In this document: one piece after another, positions 25,101 through 37,119 of the stretch
Layout: each line of letters begins with the position of its first letter
Position numbering within the stretch: the first letter of the stretch is position 1
NCBI GenBank assembly: GCA_019722365.1
Contig: JADFUC010000464.1
Location: 558,001-622,000, forward strand
Length of the DNA stretch: 64,000 nucleotides
Source: Lithospermum erythrorhizon
Taxonomy: Eukaryota; Streptophyta; Magnoliopsida; Boraginales; Boraginaceae
Reading direction: 5' to 3'
Translations under genes and position numbers: made by a program
Notes under the pieces: generated by a model
Databases searched by the model: none
What the model saw: the letters and a program-made list of their open reading frames with translations, nothing else
Told to the model about the DNA's origin: nothing

Positions 25101-28100
25101 TTCAACAGCTAATGCATCTGAGTTATCATGTTGGACATTCCTGCCATCATACTGGTTTGTTGATACTTTTCCACTTGTCCTAGCCATGTGTTGTAGGTGC
25201 TGAAACTGACTTGAATAAGTATTAGATGCTGAAGACAAGTTCCCTTGCAACTTATGCATAAAGGCATTATTGATTGCCTGTTCCGCAAGTCCAGACCTGT
25301 TACGTTTGAACTCTCCTGGGATCCTTTCATCAGCAGAAGGCAAGGAATGGCCTGAAGGTGACGCAGGCAACTGCAACTGCCCCTTTTCCACAATCTCGGG
25401 AGCAGCCTGGATTTGATGCAAGTTGGCGACAGTTTGCAGGTTTCTCTGGGAAAGAAATTGTTGATTTGAAACTGTTGTCCTATGAGATGGAGGGCCAAGT
25501 TGTAAACCAAAACCTTGAGAATTAGAAGACTGACTGCGCTGTAGGTGACTTACAGCACTACCAGAGTTATCTGATTCATGCTTTTCAGATGATACATTGT
25601 GACTAGGACTTGTGTGCATCATCGGTCCATGATCTCTGGATTGATCAACCTTCTCGAGAAGTTCTAACATGTTTTGACTGCTAAAAGGATAATTTAACAA
25701 TATCAATTTCACACACAAACCATTGCAAGACGAGCCAGTGGAGTACAGTAACACTATTCCATAAGTTTCAGTTCAGGTGACATTTGACATAACAAAATTA
25801 AGAATGAAAACTGAACTTTGATGCCTAAACAGTGTGTATGGCTACATCGCAAGGTTGACACATAAGATAACGTAATTAAGGAACAGTCAAAAACATGTAG
25901 TTCATCGTAAGAAGATGCAAGCTTAGAGAAACAAACTAAAACAGAAGTGTGGCTGCCAAACCTGAAAAGGTAGAAGCATGAAATGTATATTTTATTTTGC
26001 ACTTATAAGTTAGGAGTATAAATTGTAAATTTATGAGTTGTATGACATTGATAATAGTATTTTACTAATCGAAACTAATTTGTTGTTAAGCATATTAATG
26101 TGAAAGGAAAAACTGAAATCTAAAAAATGACAAGTATATATGTGGGTAAGCTTTTATGTGTGAGAGTGCAGAATCATATATGAAGTAAAGGCAAAATAAC
26201 TACCTCGAGTAAGTATCTTTGACATTATCTATGTGGTCAAGAAAATTTCCAACAGTGTTACTGATGTCTTTGGCATCATTAGGATCGGCCAGATGCCCCT
26301 ACGCAGAACAAAAATATCATTTTTTGGGGCAGAACTTAACAGATAAGGTACATCAACATCTATATGAACAGGGTATTTTTAGGTTGCAGAAATGATAACA
26401 AAGCTATTACCTTTTTCATTTCCCCAGAACTTTCAGGAATCTGAGTAGTATTTACTTTCCCACTGAAGGATTGCTTCATGCCATATTGCGGTCCCACTTC
26501 CTCTTCCAAGTTCCCCATGGGATGAAATTGAAACTTCGGAGGACTTGACGTTTTCCAACCACCAATTTGATCGACCAGCTTTTGATTTCTAGAGGGCAGA
26601 GAATGTGAATCACTGACATCCGACAAACCAGTTTCCTTCATGCAACCTGCAGAACTATTGCCAGAGAAGTTGGCGGTATGGCCATCTTTAGAATTACCCT
26701 TTCGTTTAGGAGTTTCCTGTTGGCTTGAATTGAATTCTGCCTTATTCATGCTATTGAATGATGAGTCAACATTTTGGTTATCCCTGTTTATGTGATGGTG
26801 CGACCCCTCCATGTTTTCACCACCATAGGACTTAACCAGTGGATTAACATTTCTCCAGTAATTTCCTTGACTAGCCTCGTCATAAAACCTTGTATTGCTC
26901 AAGTTAGGTGACCCAACAGATTTTGCATGTCCGGTGTCGACAGACGAATGAGGCATTGAACTAGAATTCCAAAGAAGCATTCCACGAACTCCTCCCTCCA
27001 ACTCTTTCTTCTGCTCATAACCTTGAGAACAATTTGACAAGTTTTCACGCTGATGATTATCTAGTTCACAAGCTGCAGGAACCACAGATCCTGAAGTATT
27101 CCAACCATTGGGTATACCATATGCTCGACTCATGCCACTCTGAGTAGAGGCCCAAGGACCAGGAATGTTTTTCATATTGGACTCAGTTTCAAGAGCATTT
27201 GACAGATTCCTTGTTTCTCTTTGAGAAGAGCTGCTCTGCAGCTGTTGGCCATGTTCAAGTCCCAATTTATTTCCAAGTTTCTGACCTCCCAAAACATTTT
27301 GATAATCAGTATTTTTTCTGTTGTTATCTGGAGAAGGAGCAGAGATATTCTGTGAAGGCGGCATATCACTATTAAATGACATATCTTGTCTCCCACTGTA
27401 TGCAGATTGTTGGTATGTAGGATGTATGGAAGTGTTTAGAGAGCGCATGCCACATAACTCATCCTGTTTCCCAATCTCACTGTCAGATGTTTCTGCAACA
27501 GCAGACTGCATGAGAGCACTCCAACTACCACTTTGAAAAGTGTCAAATGGACCACCTCCATCTCCACTAAAATCAGGGTTTTTAGCGAATTCAGCAAAAA
27601 TATTGTCATCTGAACCAAATAGTATCCTTTCTTCAGTGGGATCTAAAGAAACTTCATTCTGTGAAATTGCAACTTTCGACTGTGAATTAGATTCTTCTTG
27701 ATGGATTTCCTGCGATGAAGAGATTCTCTGCACAGTATTATCTTGCTGGATGGTTAAATCAGGACGTTCATAAGAGCTTTCACCTGGAAATCTCTTAATA
27801 GAAACCAACGATTGGTCCAGCATACCAGCATGTTCTGAAAATGACGTATACTGATTCCCAGGAACCGAATTAGTCAATGTCACCATCTGCTGCGCTAAAG
27901 GCTTCTCAGCAGCCATCTGCTGAAATTGGGTTACATTAGCCCTTGAACCAGACACAGGAACTCCATATAGGGATTGATCGCTCTGTTGAGGAACAAAATC
28001 CATCAAACGATGTGCTTGTCCATCATTGGAGGAGAATACGAGTCCATTGGAAGATCCTTGCAAAACTGGAGAAGCATGCTGTTGCCAGTTCATACTTCCA

Positions 28101-29058
28101 ATCCCAGCTGCCCAAAGGTTGTTCCCTGAATCAGAGTTCGGAGAACTATTACCCAAAGCAGAAGGGTAACCACCACTTGATTGTTTGGGAAAAGACGATA
28201 CTGAATTTATTGCATTAAGTTGCCTATTATCCATCTGCCGAACTTGCTGCTGCATTTGAAGCTCTTGCATTTTCCTTAATACTATTTGCTGCTGAAGTGG
28301 ATTCATATCACCAAATCCAGATTGCTGCCGCTGCAAATGGAGCATGCTAGATTGGGGGTTGTACATCTGTTGTTGATTTCCGAAAAGATCAAAACTAACA
28401 GGAGATTCAGATGTTCCTGATCTGACTAGAGGTTGATGTTGATGAACGAATCCTTGATGAGATTCATACATGGATAAACCTCGTGAGACAAAGTTATGCT
28501 GGTCCGGAACTGTATTGACAGATGAAATGTTTCCTTCATCCTGCCTTGTCTGGTTAACACGACTCCCAAATGTATGGGCATTCGAGTTTAGCTGTTGATT
28601 CTGAGATGGATGTCCTGCAAAATTAGACCTAGTTTGAGTAAAGTTCAGGCCATGTGGACCATGCAGAGCATGACTGCTCTGCCCTCTATCAGTATCTGCA
28701 TAAACAACAAGAGAGAGTGGCGGTCAATAAGACGCCAGTAAAACTATTTGATTGAAATCCAGTCAGACTGAAGTTTGAAAGGCATGCCTGCCCCACAAGT
28801 AAGAAACCACAAAAATGGACAGAAGTTTTTGTTTCCTGGACTCTAATCATTAGTTTTGTTTGTAATACCTGAGTGCTGAAGGTTGTAATTTTTTGTATTG
28901 GCACTTGATACACCAAACTGAGGGGGACTCCCAACCCACAAATTGTTGTTTACAACTGACCAGGCCCCATCCGCAATTTGTTGATGTTGCTGAACTGGAG
29001 ATGAGTTGTCTTGCAGAAAGAAGTTGTGAAGCCTGTCTCCACTCTCGTTTCCTGGCAT
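22148..29058 (-). CDS. Plant 'dentin sialophosphoprotein-like' Gln/Ser/Asn-rich protein
   Basis: Nine coding exons on the minus strand: 28869-29058, 26411-28695, 26204-26298, 23893-25677, 23733-23781, 23383-23630, 23154-23255, 22665-22739 and 22148-22382. Every junction has GT and AG with compatible phase, and the sum is 5,064 nt (1,687 aa). The start MPGNESGDRLHNFFLQDNSS matches recalled plant homologues (Arabidopsis At5g07940/At5g07980 group). Residues about 64-1430 are low complexity: Gln/Ser/Asn/Gly-rich, with LQRQQSGFGDMNPLQQQIV and a Gln-rich helix near 165-185. The conserved part is C-terminal, encoded from about 23,990 down to 23,400: SWHKEVSHKLRTAKTI, MAEEVWAKAVNR and LTTHLMQQLLCPPIP. 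No enzyme domain is seen. A nuclear regulatory or scaffold role is only a guess; the name reflects composition. A probable noncoding first exon lies near 30,800-30,960. Confidence 0.88.
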
Positions 29059-29964
29059 AGATGACTAAGACAATTTTCTAAGCACTCAAATGCTGGGCTC
29101 GCGAGTTTAGTAGGTTGATTTATCTTCAATTACCCACTTTCTGGCATTGCAAGTCTACAAACCAACAACGGTCATGACATGATTCACTTCATAATTGTTA
29201 AGAGCTCTTAACTTCCAATTACAGGAATGTAATTCTCGGATCAAAATACTCATTGACCAATTAGATAATGGGAGCAGGATTAATCATGAATAGGGTAGAG
29301 TGGTAGACAGTCAATGTGTTATTCCAGATCAATAATTACCAATTTAGATGCAAGAATTGGGTGCATGTACCCAAAAAAATTCATGATTACATGAATAATG
29401 TCATACAATCATAGCATATATCTCTTGGTGTCACAGTACTCAGTAACGACTCACAACTATTAACCATATTGAACCGAGGACATGTGTGCAGTAGGATAAT
29501 ACATGCATCTGTGCACAATGTTGAAGTATGCTATGTGTCCACAACATAACATATTTTCAGGTTTCATAGAGAGCTGCAAAAGATCATGTCATGTAACTAG
29601 TAGCTTAAAAAGTAAAGATGGGTTGTGAGAGAGGAAATTGTATACATCACAGCGAATAACCTCTTATCAAACAGAAAGAGGCAGAGTGAAATTTGAAAAG
29701 CTATTCAGGGTGTGGAGTGAATCATCAAGAGACCTCATCCTAACGCACCAAAATACCATATTCTCACTTCGAAACAGTGAAGCCATCTCCTAAATCAAGT
29801 ACCTCAAAAAAAATCTAAAATATCAAGATGTTACATGAAGGCAAAGACAATGAAGTAGTCGAACAGACAACAAGTGGAAACAGTGAAGTCATCTCCTAAA
29901 CAGTGCAAATGCATACTAGCTATAAAAAATACTGGAAACCAACCTAAAAAGTCGACATTTTTAT

Positions 29965-30745
29965 TCAAGGGTGGCCAATCTTTATGGGATGAAGTGGTAC
30001 ATTTGAGCATAAGAGCTAGCAAATGCAAATTAACACTACACATGCTTAAACCAAAAGCCTAAAAATTCAATATTGGACAATCTTTTTGGGATGAACTAGT
30101 ATATATGAGCTAGCAAAATGCAAAGCAGCTATAAAAATACCTGAAATCAGTATTTATCGAAATTTGACAATCTTTTTGGGAATGTCTAGTATATATGAGC
30201 TAGCAAAATGCAAATTAGCTATAAAACACTTGCAACAATATTGATCAAAATTGGACAATCTTTTTGGGATAGACTACTATATATGAGCTAGCAAAATGCA
30301 AAAGCTATAAAAATACTTGAAATTGGACAATCTTTTTGGGATGGACTAGTATATATGAGCTACCAAAATGCAAATTAGCTATAAAAATACTTGAAATCAA
30401 TATTTATCGAAATTCGACATCTTTTTGGGATGGACTAGTATGTATGAGCTATAAAAATGCAAATTAGCTACAAAATTACTTTAAATCAATAGTTATCGAA
30501 ATTCGACAATCTTATGAGCTAGAAAAATGCAAATTAGCTATAAAATACTTGAAATCAATATTTATCGAAATTCCACAAATCTTTTCGGGATGGACTAGTA
30601 CATATGAGCTACCAAAATGCAAATTACTACAAAAATACTTCAATCCAAACTCCAAAAACTCAACAATCAAACTTCAAAACTGGACAATCTTTTTGGGACA
30701 AATTAATATACATAAACATAAAATCTACCAAATGCAAAATTAGGG
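29965..30745. repeat. Nine-copy minisatellite, unit about 88 bp, in the 5' intron of the DSPP-like gene
   Basis: A unit containing GACAATCTTTTTGGGATGG, CTAGTATATATGAGCTA and GCAAATTAGCTATAAAAATA recurs near 29972, 30074, 30164, 30253, 30326, 30412, 30501, 30571 and 30683. Middle copies are nearly identical and outer copies diverged, as expected of array growth by unequal exchange. One copy lacks the middle part. The array is inside the inferred first intron. Confidence 0.85.
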
Positions 30746-30769
30746 CTTATGAGTAAATAAAAAAATTAA

Positions 30770-31020
30770 ATATACTCACGTGAAATGCTGATGTGGCAAA
30801 AGAATAGGAAGCTTAATAACTAATAAGTAAGAATTTTCTAGGGTTTTGAATTTAATCGATTTAGGGTTTTGATTGATTCTTTGTTGTTGTTGTGATAATA
30901 ATAATTGTTGAGAGAGATGAAGTGATTTTGTTGAGAGAAAGCGAAATTCTCAATGAAGTGTTGACTGTAGAAGGAAGCTTGATTTGGGCCCAACTCGGAC
31001 TACCCGCTATCGGAAGTTCT
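30770..31020 (-). promoter_or_regulatory. Probable 5' leader exon and promoter of the DSPP-like gene
   Basis: On the minus strand a good donor (CAC then GTGAGTATAT) occurs at about 30,781, overlapping a G-box-like CACGTG. The matching acceptor is TTGTCTTAG at 29,065-29,073, just before the start codon. The leader would run from about 30,960 to 30,782 and contains the AC/AT-rich sequence typical of plant 5' UTRs. The transcription start is not determined. Confidence 0.5.
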
Positions 31021-31603
31021 GATAAAGCCTCGCGCCGACTCTAATCGATTCTACCTGATGGGCTAAATCTAAATAATATCAGATTTGATTTATTAAGAGA
31101 TATAAATTCGATCCGACTCATAAAATATTATACATAAGTATTTATGTTAGAAATTAAGTAGACAATTAATTAAAAAAAGAAATCATTGTTATAAATATAT
31201 AATTTATGATTGAGGGTTATGACTCGTGATAATTCTACATTTTATTTTTTTATACTCAATTCTTGAACTATTAGTAAAATAAATAATCATTTGATATTAT
31301 CATATTCCCTTCCGAAGTAGTTATATTCTTCTTGTCGTAAAGAAAATATAATTGTATCTTCTAGTTCTTCCTTATGTCCTTAGATATATGTCTGTCAAAC
31401 TTAAATTATGGACATTCCTCAGAATCTCACATTCTTGTGGTGCAAGATTGTATTTGTGGTGGTTGTTTCATGGCTTATTTCTCATTTCTTTCTCAAGTTA
31501 TATATAAATAATTTTTGCATCCCTAATGTGTTCATTGTTGCACAACTTGACTGTAGTAATTTATTTATTTTTCTCATTCGGGCAGTCAACATGAATGCCT
31601 GAT
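31021..31603. other. Intergenic DNA
   Basis: AT-rich; the open frame at 31408-31602 is hydrophobic by base composition and matches no family I know. No gene recognised. Confidence 0.4.
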
Positions 31604-32027
31604 TGTTAGGCTATCCAGTTTCCCTAAATGTTAACTTTTACTTTCGTTTGATAATATAAGAAGTATTTTAATTGGGCTAATAAAAGTCAAGTCTCATTTT
31701 ATTTTATTTAGTTGTTTAAAATTATGTTAACCTCATAACTGTCTCATTTTTATCATCGGATAGTTGTAGAAAGGTGATGGAAGAGACTTAATTATTCGTA
31801 ATAACATATTTTTATTTTTTGCTAATGTTATAGTTAGTGATGAACAATATTTTATTTCTTAAATTGATATATATCTTTTATTAGTAATGAATAATATTTT
31901 GGATCTACTACTTAAATAAATGTGTGTAACCAATTAGAACGTATTGAAGATATTGTATTTTTTGCTATATTTTCAATAATTCTTTATCAAATGCATTATT
32001 ATATGTGGTATCAGAGCATACCTTGAT
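31604..32027 (+). mobile_element. Copia-type LTR relic with tRNA-Met primer-binding site
   Basis: TGGTATCAGAGC at 32016-32027 is the canonical initiator-tRNA-Met primer-binding site of plant Ty1/copia elements. The roughly 400 bp before it begin TGTTAGGCTATCCAGTTTCC and are AT-rich and LTR-like, so the LTR probably spans about 31604-32005. Downstream I find no gag or pol frame and no second LTR, so only a 5' relic remains. The left end is uncertain. Confidence 0.45.
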
Positions 32028-35000
32028 CTAGTGTTTAAACTTCATGATAAATCATTCTTGTTTTGTCATCATATTTAATAAAGTTTAATTTGTCTTGTAC
32101 ATGCTGGAAATCATGACCAACAAAGTGTTATTTATAAGGAATATATCATATATGTTTTAATTCTTGATATTTTACATAGCACAATATTTCAGAATATGTT
32201 GATCTTTAAAAATGAGATGATTGATGCTTCTCATGCCGTATATCTAATTTTCCCACTTGGAATAAAACTAAATTAAAGTTAGACACTTTGTTTCATAGTA
32301 ATTAAACTTGAAGGAATATAGTAATACTAATAACGATGTAAGTTCTTTAATTTTTTAGTGCGTATGTTAATTATTTTTATTTCTTTAAGTATTTTGATTA
32401 ATCATTGTTGTCTTCTCGACACAACAGAAGTATCAGTATACATTTATTGTCGTATAACCATTTTATCTCTTCGCTTCTTTTCGCATCATTGAGAGAAAGT
32501 TTCTGATAAGATATATAATTATTCACAACACCATTTTGTTTAAAGCAACTCCTGCACCTCCGACAAAGATGCTGGTTTCCTATCACTCCAGTTCCAACCA
32601 TTTTGTTCGAAATTTCTTCCTTCTAAGAATAACCGTCATAATCAAATAATGCTCCACAAGATCCTATATCGCCTATACATCCTCCTTGCATTTATGTTGA
32701 TACGCTAATGCTATAGGCTTTGGCTTATGTAGATAAAAAAAATGACGAATCTAGATTGCTGGTACTCATCGCCACCAATGCGAGGTACGCCGCCGAAAAG
32801 AATGGAACAAAAATTGCAGAGAGCCAGGATCCCAAACGGTGGTCAAGCATAAAGAGTATAATATTTCAAAGCATTCGCCTCGCAGCATCTTTTACAAAAT
32901 GACTATTTCACAATGACGTTAGTAGAGTTTCTTCAATAAACCATTACTACTCTAACAATAAAGGAAAAAATTTATAAATGCAATTATTCAAGACGCCAAC
33001 AAAGATGTGTGTCAAGATTTATACCTGCATTGGAAGCTCCACGGTCGGGCCCAAGAATAATCACTCTTTTCCACTATCATTTATCACATCCATTTGTTGA
33101 CTTCAACTTAATAGCTTTAGATGTAACATACCTCCTCATGAACACATGGTAAATGATTTGAACTAATATTCAAATGGATGACACTCATTACAACACCCAA
33201 AAAGTATGAAAACCGGGGTTTAGCAAATATTTCTAAACACCATCCACATTATCCAACCCAGCTTGTCTTGATATTGGTAAAAAGTGTTATGGATCATGTC
33301 TCATAATAACAATTGGACCAACCACAAAGTAGAAGAATTTTTGTTTGCACGAAGATTCAACAAGGTGATGTTCTAAATATCACTATCAGAATATTGAAAT
33401 CACCTTTATTATATGTAAGTCACTTCAATTATTTTATCTCTAATCGGACAAACATCATAACCCCTCATCATATAACTTTTGATATGGGGTTGACAAATGG
33501 TTTTGCAGTATATTCTCTAAATGTTGAAAGCCATGCATTAATGTATTTTTAATGAAATACCATATGAACATAGTAAAAATATATACTTATTGGTAATAGT
33601 AAAAAATTATGAATGTTAACAAAGTCAAAAGAGGTTTTTTTTTACTAAATTATTCAAATTCATTGAGAAAATAATTCATGATACTTCTACATTTTATTTT
33701 TTTAATAGGAAATGATTAATAAGTCTACATTTTTTATGTTTTCAAGTGTTCATTTTTTGAAATATTTATAAAATAACATGACAAAATGAATGAATATGAT
33801 CTTAACAAGTAGTCGTAGATCTTGAATCAATATTAAAGTTATTAAATAGTACACATACATGTTCTTCATTATATATTAGTACATTATCTACTATTTTTTA
33901 AATTCTCTATAATTGCTTTAATTTTTGAAATATTTATAAAACTAAATAAAAAACTATGATATATATTAACAAGTAGTTGTATAATCTTAAATTAATATTG
34001 AATTATTAAAATATTTAAAAATGACAAATTAAAAAGATGAATCAGTAAATTTCTTCAACCCCCAAACAAATACCATAAGATAATCTCGAAGTCAAGGTTA
34101 GAATGAGTCTTGACATAAAATTTATCGTGAGTAGCTAAATTTTTCTTTAAATTCAATTATTTATTCATTTAATGATATTTTTTTACTAATTCATCTATTT
34201 TCCCATAATAAACTTAATAATTAATTATTACCTTCATTAGTAAATCATCCAGTTTTTTTTAAATGGTCAAATTTTAACAAATTTTCTACATTATACTGCA
34301 TTACACAAGTCCTTAGAATCATTATAACGATACCACACATGATATCTTCCTTTTGGAAGTCCAATTGATATAAACTCCAAGGTTAACTAACGTATTTGAT
34401 ATGGAACAATTCTAGGATGAATAACCCACCGTGAAACTCCCCAAAACGCATGAGTAGGTAGTTTTAGCCCAAAAATTCAAGTGTCTGGGGCTTGATTCAT
34501 GAGTCAATCGATCAAATCTTGATAATGTATATATTTTGACCCGGGATTTCATAATAAAGCGACATAAACAGTATGGATAACGTAAGTTGTCCTGAGGTGT
34601 AAGAACTAAGCTGCTATGCACGAAATGCTATGTCGAGGATTTGTTATGCATCCTCCCTTTGTGTTCAAAATTGATATTGCTCAGAGTAGCTTTTAGCCTA
34701 AAGTTTCCTCCGAAGCCACCTCAATTTGAGAGTCACATAAATATTCCTTTCGCAACTTTACTAATGATGTGGAGACTTTTGGATAACTGAGTTCCAATTG
34801 ATTCTTTTGTCTAGAGAAAAAGTGTCACCTCGCATTGAATATGTTGCACGCATGAATTTTTTTTGATAATGTCAATTTTTTATTAGGCATTTGTTACTAA
34901 AGTTTATTTAGTATTTTGAGGTTCTACAATGTCTATCTGAAAGTATGTTGGCATTATTATTTATTAAATCCTCTATTTCTTACATCATATCATTCTGTTA

Positions 35001-35449
35001 ATATTTTTATTTCCTTCAATTACATGACCATATATGACACTTGAAAATTGAACATGTGACTCGAAAGTCACAACCTCTGGACAACTCCGAAAACAACAAA
35101 GTCATTAGTTGCCGGTGTGCAACCTTTCTCAATATATAAATTTGCTAACTTACATATGAAAAACTAACATGACATCATTTTTTTTCAAGTCCTTACAAAC
35201 ATAACACAAGCATCATCTTAAAGACAAAGTATGAAATAAAGTTTCAAAAAGCTAATTACCTTACACACATTAAATAATAAATATGAGTTGTCCCATAACA
35301 TAACACAAACAACAAATCAAGCACAAATTAGCATTTTTGCGCTTTAATTGGCCTCATCACTTCTTCATTTTGCCAGCTATCAGCTTCTTTTTCCTCGCAT
35401 TGGCCACGATTACGTGGTTCCTTTAATCTAGTAGTCAATCATTTTACCC
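32028..35449. other. Intergenic DNA, possible retroelement remains
   Basis: More than 3 kb of AT-rich sequence after the copia relic. No intact protein, RNA gene or clear element boundary is seen. Patches at 32,530-32,900 and 34,400-34,620 are less AT-rich and may be decayed transposon sequence. The frames there do not match any family I can name. Confidence 0.4.
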
Positions 35450-36200
35450 CTAACACTTTAAGATAAGTGAATACATTTAAACATTTTACATAATTAAAAT
35501 AAAATCCCCTCACCACATTTTCTTATTTCGACACATCCTACCCTAACTCACCCTCCCTCCCTAAACTTTCACCAAACACCACCCCTCCCCCGTAAACCAC
35601 CCAACAAACAAAATTCTATATCCAAATCCGAATCAATCCAACTTTTTTTTCTTCAAGAAAATGAGATTTGATGCACATGAAATATCTCAATGGTCTGTGT
35701 TCTTCACTGATTGGTGAATATAAATTATATATATGTTTGTAGATGATTAATTGATGTATAAAGCTATAAAGGTTGAATTAAAATAGAGAGAATTGGATTG
35801 AGATATATGATGAAAATGGACGGCTTCTATCAGAGAATGGGGTTGGTTCTCTGAGAAGCAGAGGCTACATCGGCTATGAAGGCTTTGAATGGTCGAAATT
35901 GCCCCCACAGTCGCTGAATAAAATAAGCACACGTACCTCCCAATCTTTCCATGCTTTCCTAACTACATCAGGAACAATTTCTACGTTGAGCTTCATGAGA
36001 AGAGGTGAGCTGGGGGGCTGTGGGGTGGGGTAGGGGTTGAGTGGTTTATGGGGGAAGGGGGATGGGGTGGTGTGTTTGGTGAAAGTTTAGGGTGGGTAGG
36101 GGCAGTGGCCGTTAAAACGTACAAGTAGATGAGTGCTACAATTAAAAAGCTTTATCTTTTAATTACGTAGTAATGTTTAAATGTGTCCCATATACTTTAA
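35450..36200. repeat. Fold-back (inverted repeat) element with G-rich arm
   Basis: The arm at about 35450-35605 (CATTTAAACATT, then TAATTAAAAT, then CTTTCACCAAACACCACCCC) is matched, inverted, by 36036-36196 (GGGGTGGTGTGTTTGGTGAAAG, split here by small gaps, and AATGTTTAAATGTG). Identity is imperfect over about 150 bp. The loop is about 430 bp with no convincing gene. The plus strand of the right arm has many GGG/GGGG runs and could form G-quadruplexes. It is most likely a non-autonomous DNA transposon. Confidence 0.6.
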
Positions 36201-37119
36201 TTACAGTGTAGAATATTATACCACCAAAAGAATGTAATAAGATAAAGCGATTGTAAGTAACCGATAGCTTCCGATCTAACTCAAAATAAAGTTGAGCAAT
36301 AGGGCATTCGGCTAATTAAATTAATGAGAGTATTGATAGGACAAACCTGAAAAAAATGTAAACAAATGAAATTTCGTTGAAAATATAAAATGACTAAAAA
36401 TAGACAACTTTTTAAACTAGAATGATAAGTAAAAAGTATTCTGTAATATTTAAACTTGTGATGGGGAGCCCACCACAATCCATATAAAAACACACTATCA
36501 AAACTAGTATTGTTAAGTGTTAACATTCCGTTTCATTAGATCGGAACGGACATGAAACCATTATCTGCTCGATGAGGTTGGAATGATTCTATGAAAAATT
36601 TAAAACCCAGACCGTAATTCATTACCTTTTACCTGATATTCAAGTAATAGTTTTTTTGTCCAGCTCTTTGTAAAGTGGGTTTCATTTTATTAAATCTTTG
36701 GGTATTTCGATCCGAGTGTTGGCTGTTTAACATAAACTCATACATTTATGTTCTATCTTTTATTATTTCACATATACCAAAAATAACTGGGATACTATCA
36801 CTACCGGGTTCGGGTCTAATAGTGTTAATTCACCACCGCCATTATCAGTGGTCAATTTCTCGGCTTACCGTAACCACTAATAGCTCCAATAAAAACATGT
36901 TTCAATAATCTTTGTACACAGATCACAGAGAATCAACAATACTACTAATGCTTCTTAGAAAATCTCGAAAGTCACCTCACCAAGAAAAAAAAAACCAAAA
37001 AAAAAAACAGGTTTCAAAAACCAAAACCATTGCTCAATGACCTAATAATCAAATCCCCTATACTGAGAATCTTGAAATCTGAGCACCAAAGTTGATTGAT
37101 TAATAATAAAATCTGAAAA
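36201..37119. other. Promoter side of VIP4 and intergenic DNA
   Basis: The 5' UTR of VIP4 probably occupies the last 100-300 bases. The rest is AT-rich with no recognised gene. Confidence 0.4.

Noticed and set aside
24188..25510. Extra minus-strand frames inside the DSPP-like gene
   Set aside because: They overlap the large exon in other frames; only one frame joins all exons with matching phase.
29965..30745. CRISPR-like repeat array
   Set aside because: Repeats are long, diverged and contiguous without unique spacers, and this is a plant nuclear intron.
31408..31602. Hydrophobic 64-codon frame
   Set aside because: Composition follows AT-rich DNA; no conserved motif, leader or splice context.
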